13,828 bases of DNA from Neisseria lactamica (lineage in GTDB: Bacteria; Pseudomonadota; Gammaproteobacteria; Burkholderiales; Neisseriaceae): NCBI GenBank assembly GCA_001067655.1, contig JUNU01000020.1, forward strand, positions 1-13,828, read 5' to 3'. The first letter of the stretch is position 1, and each line of letters begins with the position of its first letter. The position numbers and the translations under genes are program-made. Of the stretch, positions 13,742-13,828 are shown piece after piece. The notes under the pieces are model-generated. The model ran no database searches. It had not been told where the DNA came from and saw nothing but the letters and a program-made list of their open reading frames with translations.

Positions 13742-13828
13742 TATAGTGGATTAACTTTAAATCAGGACAAGGCAACGAAGCCGCAGACAGTACAGATAGT
13801 ACGACAAGGCGAGGCAACGCCGTACTGG
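13742..13828 (+). repeat. Correia repeat-enclosed element (CREE), cut by window end
   Basis: It begins with the terminal repeat TATAGTGGATTAACTTTAAA at a TA site, runs through the standard interior, and reaches GTACTGG, where the opposite terminal repeat should begin. About 20 more bases would complete a short-class element of roughly 105-110 bp. It starts six bases after the cdsA stop, so cdsA transcripts must run through it; RNase III processing of such transcripts is known for the family. Confidence 0.9.

Overview
The window looks like chromosomal DNA from a commensal Neisseria of the N. mucosa / N. sicca type. The best clue is the DNA uptake sequence. Twelve exact copies of AGGTCGTCTGAA (the 'AG-muc' dialect) occur on the two strands, instead of the GCCGTCTGAA core of meningococci and gonococci. 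Correia repeat-enclosed elements (CREE), a Neisseria hallmark, lie at both window ends. The order frr-uppS-cdsA also matches what I recall of Neisseria genomes.

Layout. 1-51 is the tail of a CREE. 179-2287 (-) is a TonB-dependent siderophore-type receptor with its own terminator and a Fur-like operator over its promoter. 2288-2763 is a divergent regulatory region ending in a textbook-geometry FNR class II promoter. 2764-5379 (+) is the bifunctional aldehyde-alcohol dehydrogenase adhE, followed by a DUS terminator and an 88-bp palindromic element. 5714-7083 (-) is an AT-rich accessory pair: a PoNi-type (DUF1910/DUF1911) toxin-immunity gene, then an unrecognised exported protein. No toxin is nearby, and the pair is bracketed by matching DUS-hairpin plus 15-bp repeats. 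7734-8723 (+) is the short signal-peptide peptidase sppA, apparently preceded by a coupled leader ORF. 9155-11234 (+) is an overlapping ABC ATPase/permease pair of unknown substrate. 11577-13735 (+) is the housekeeping cluster frr-uppS-cdsA (ribosome recycling, undecaprenyl diphosphate synthesis, CDP-diacylglycerol synthesis). A second CREE starts six bases after cdsA and runs off the end.

How the parts work together. The housekeeping genes serve translation and envelope biogenesis (UppS supplies the wall/LOS lipid carrier, CdsA the phospholipid precursor). The receptor and adhE are condition-responsive genes, predicted to answer to iron and to oxygen. The accessory pair is the likeliest site of strain-to-strain variation and probably reflects inter-bacterial competition. 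I see no tRNA, rRNA, CRISPR array, transposase or phage gene. The most interesting points are the orphan immunity gene with its apparently damaged start codon and unknown exported partner, the repeats that bracket them, the FNR promoter of adhE, the sppA leader ORF, and the 9-bp tandem repeat that forms both the ATPase tail and the permease ribosome binding site.
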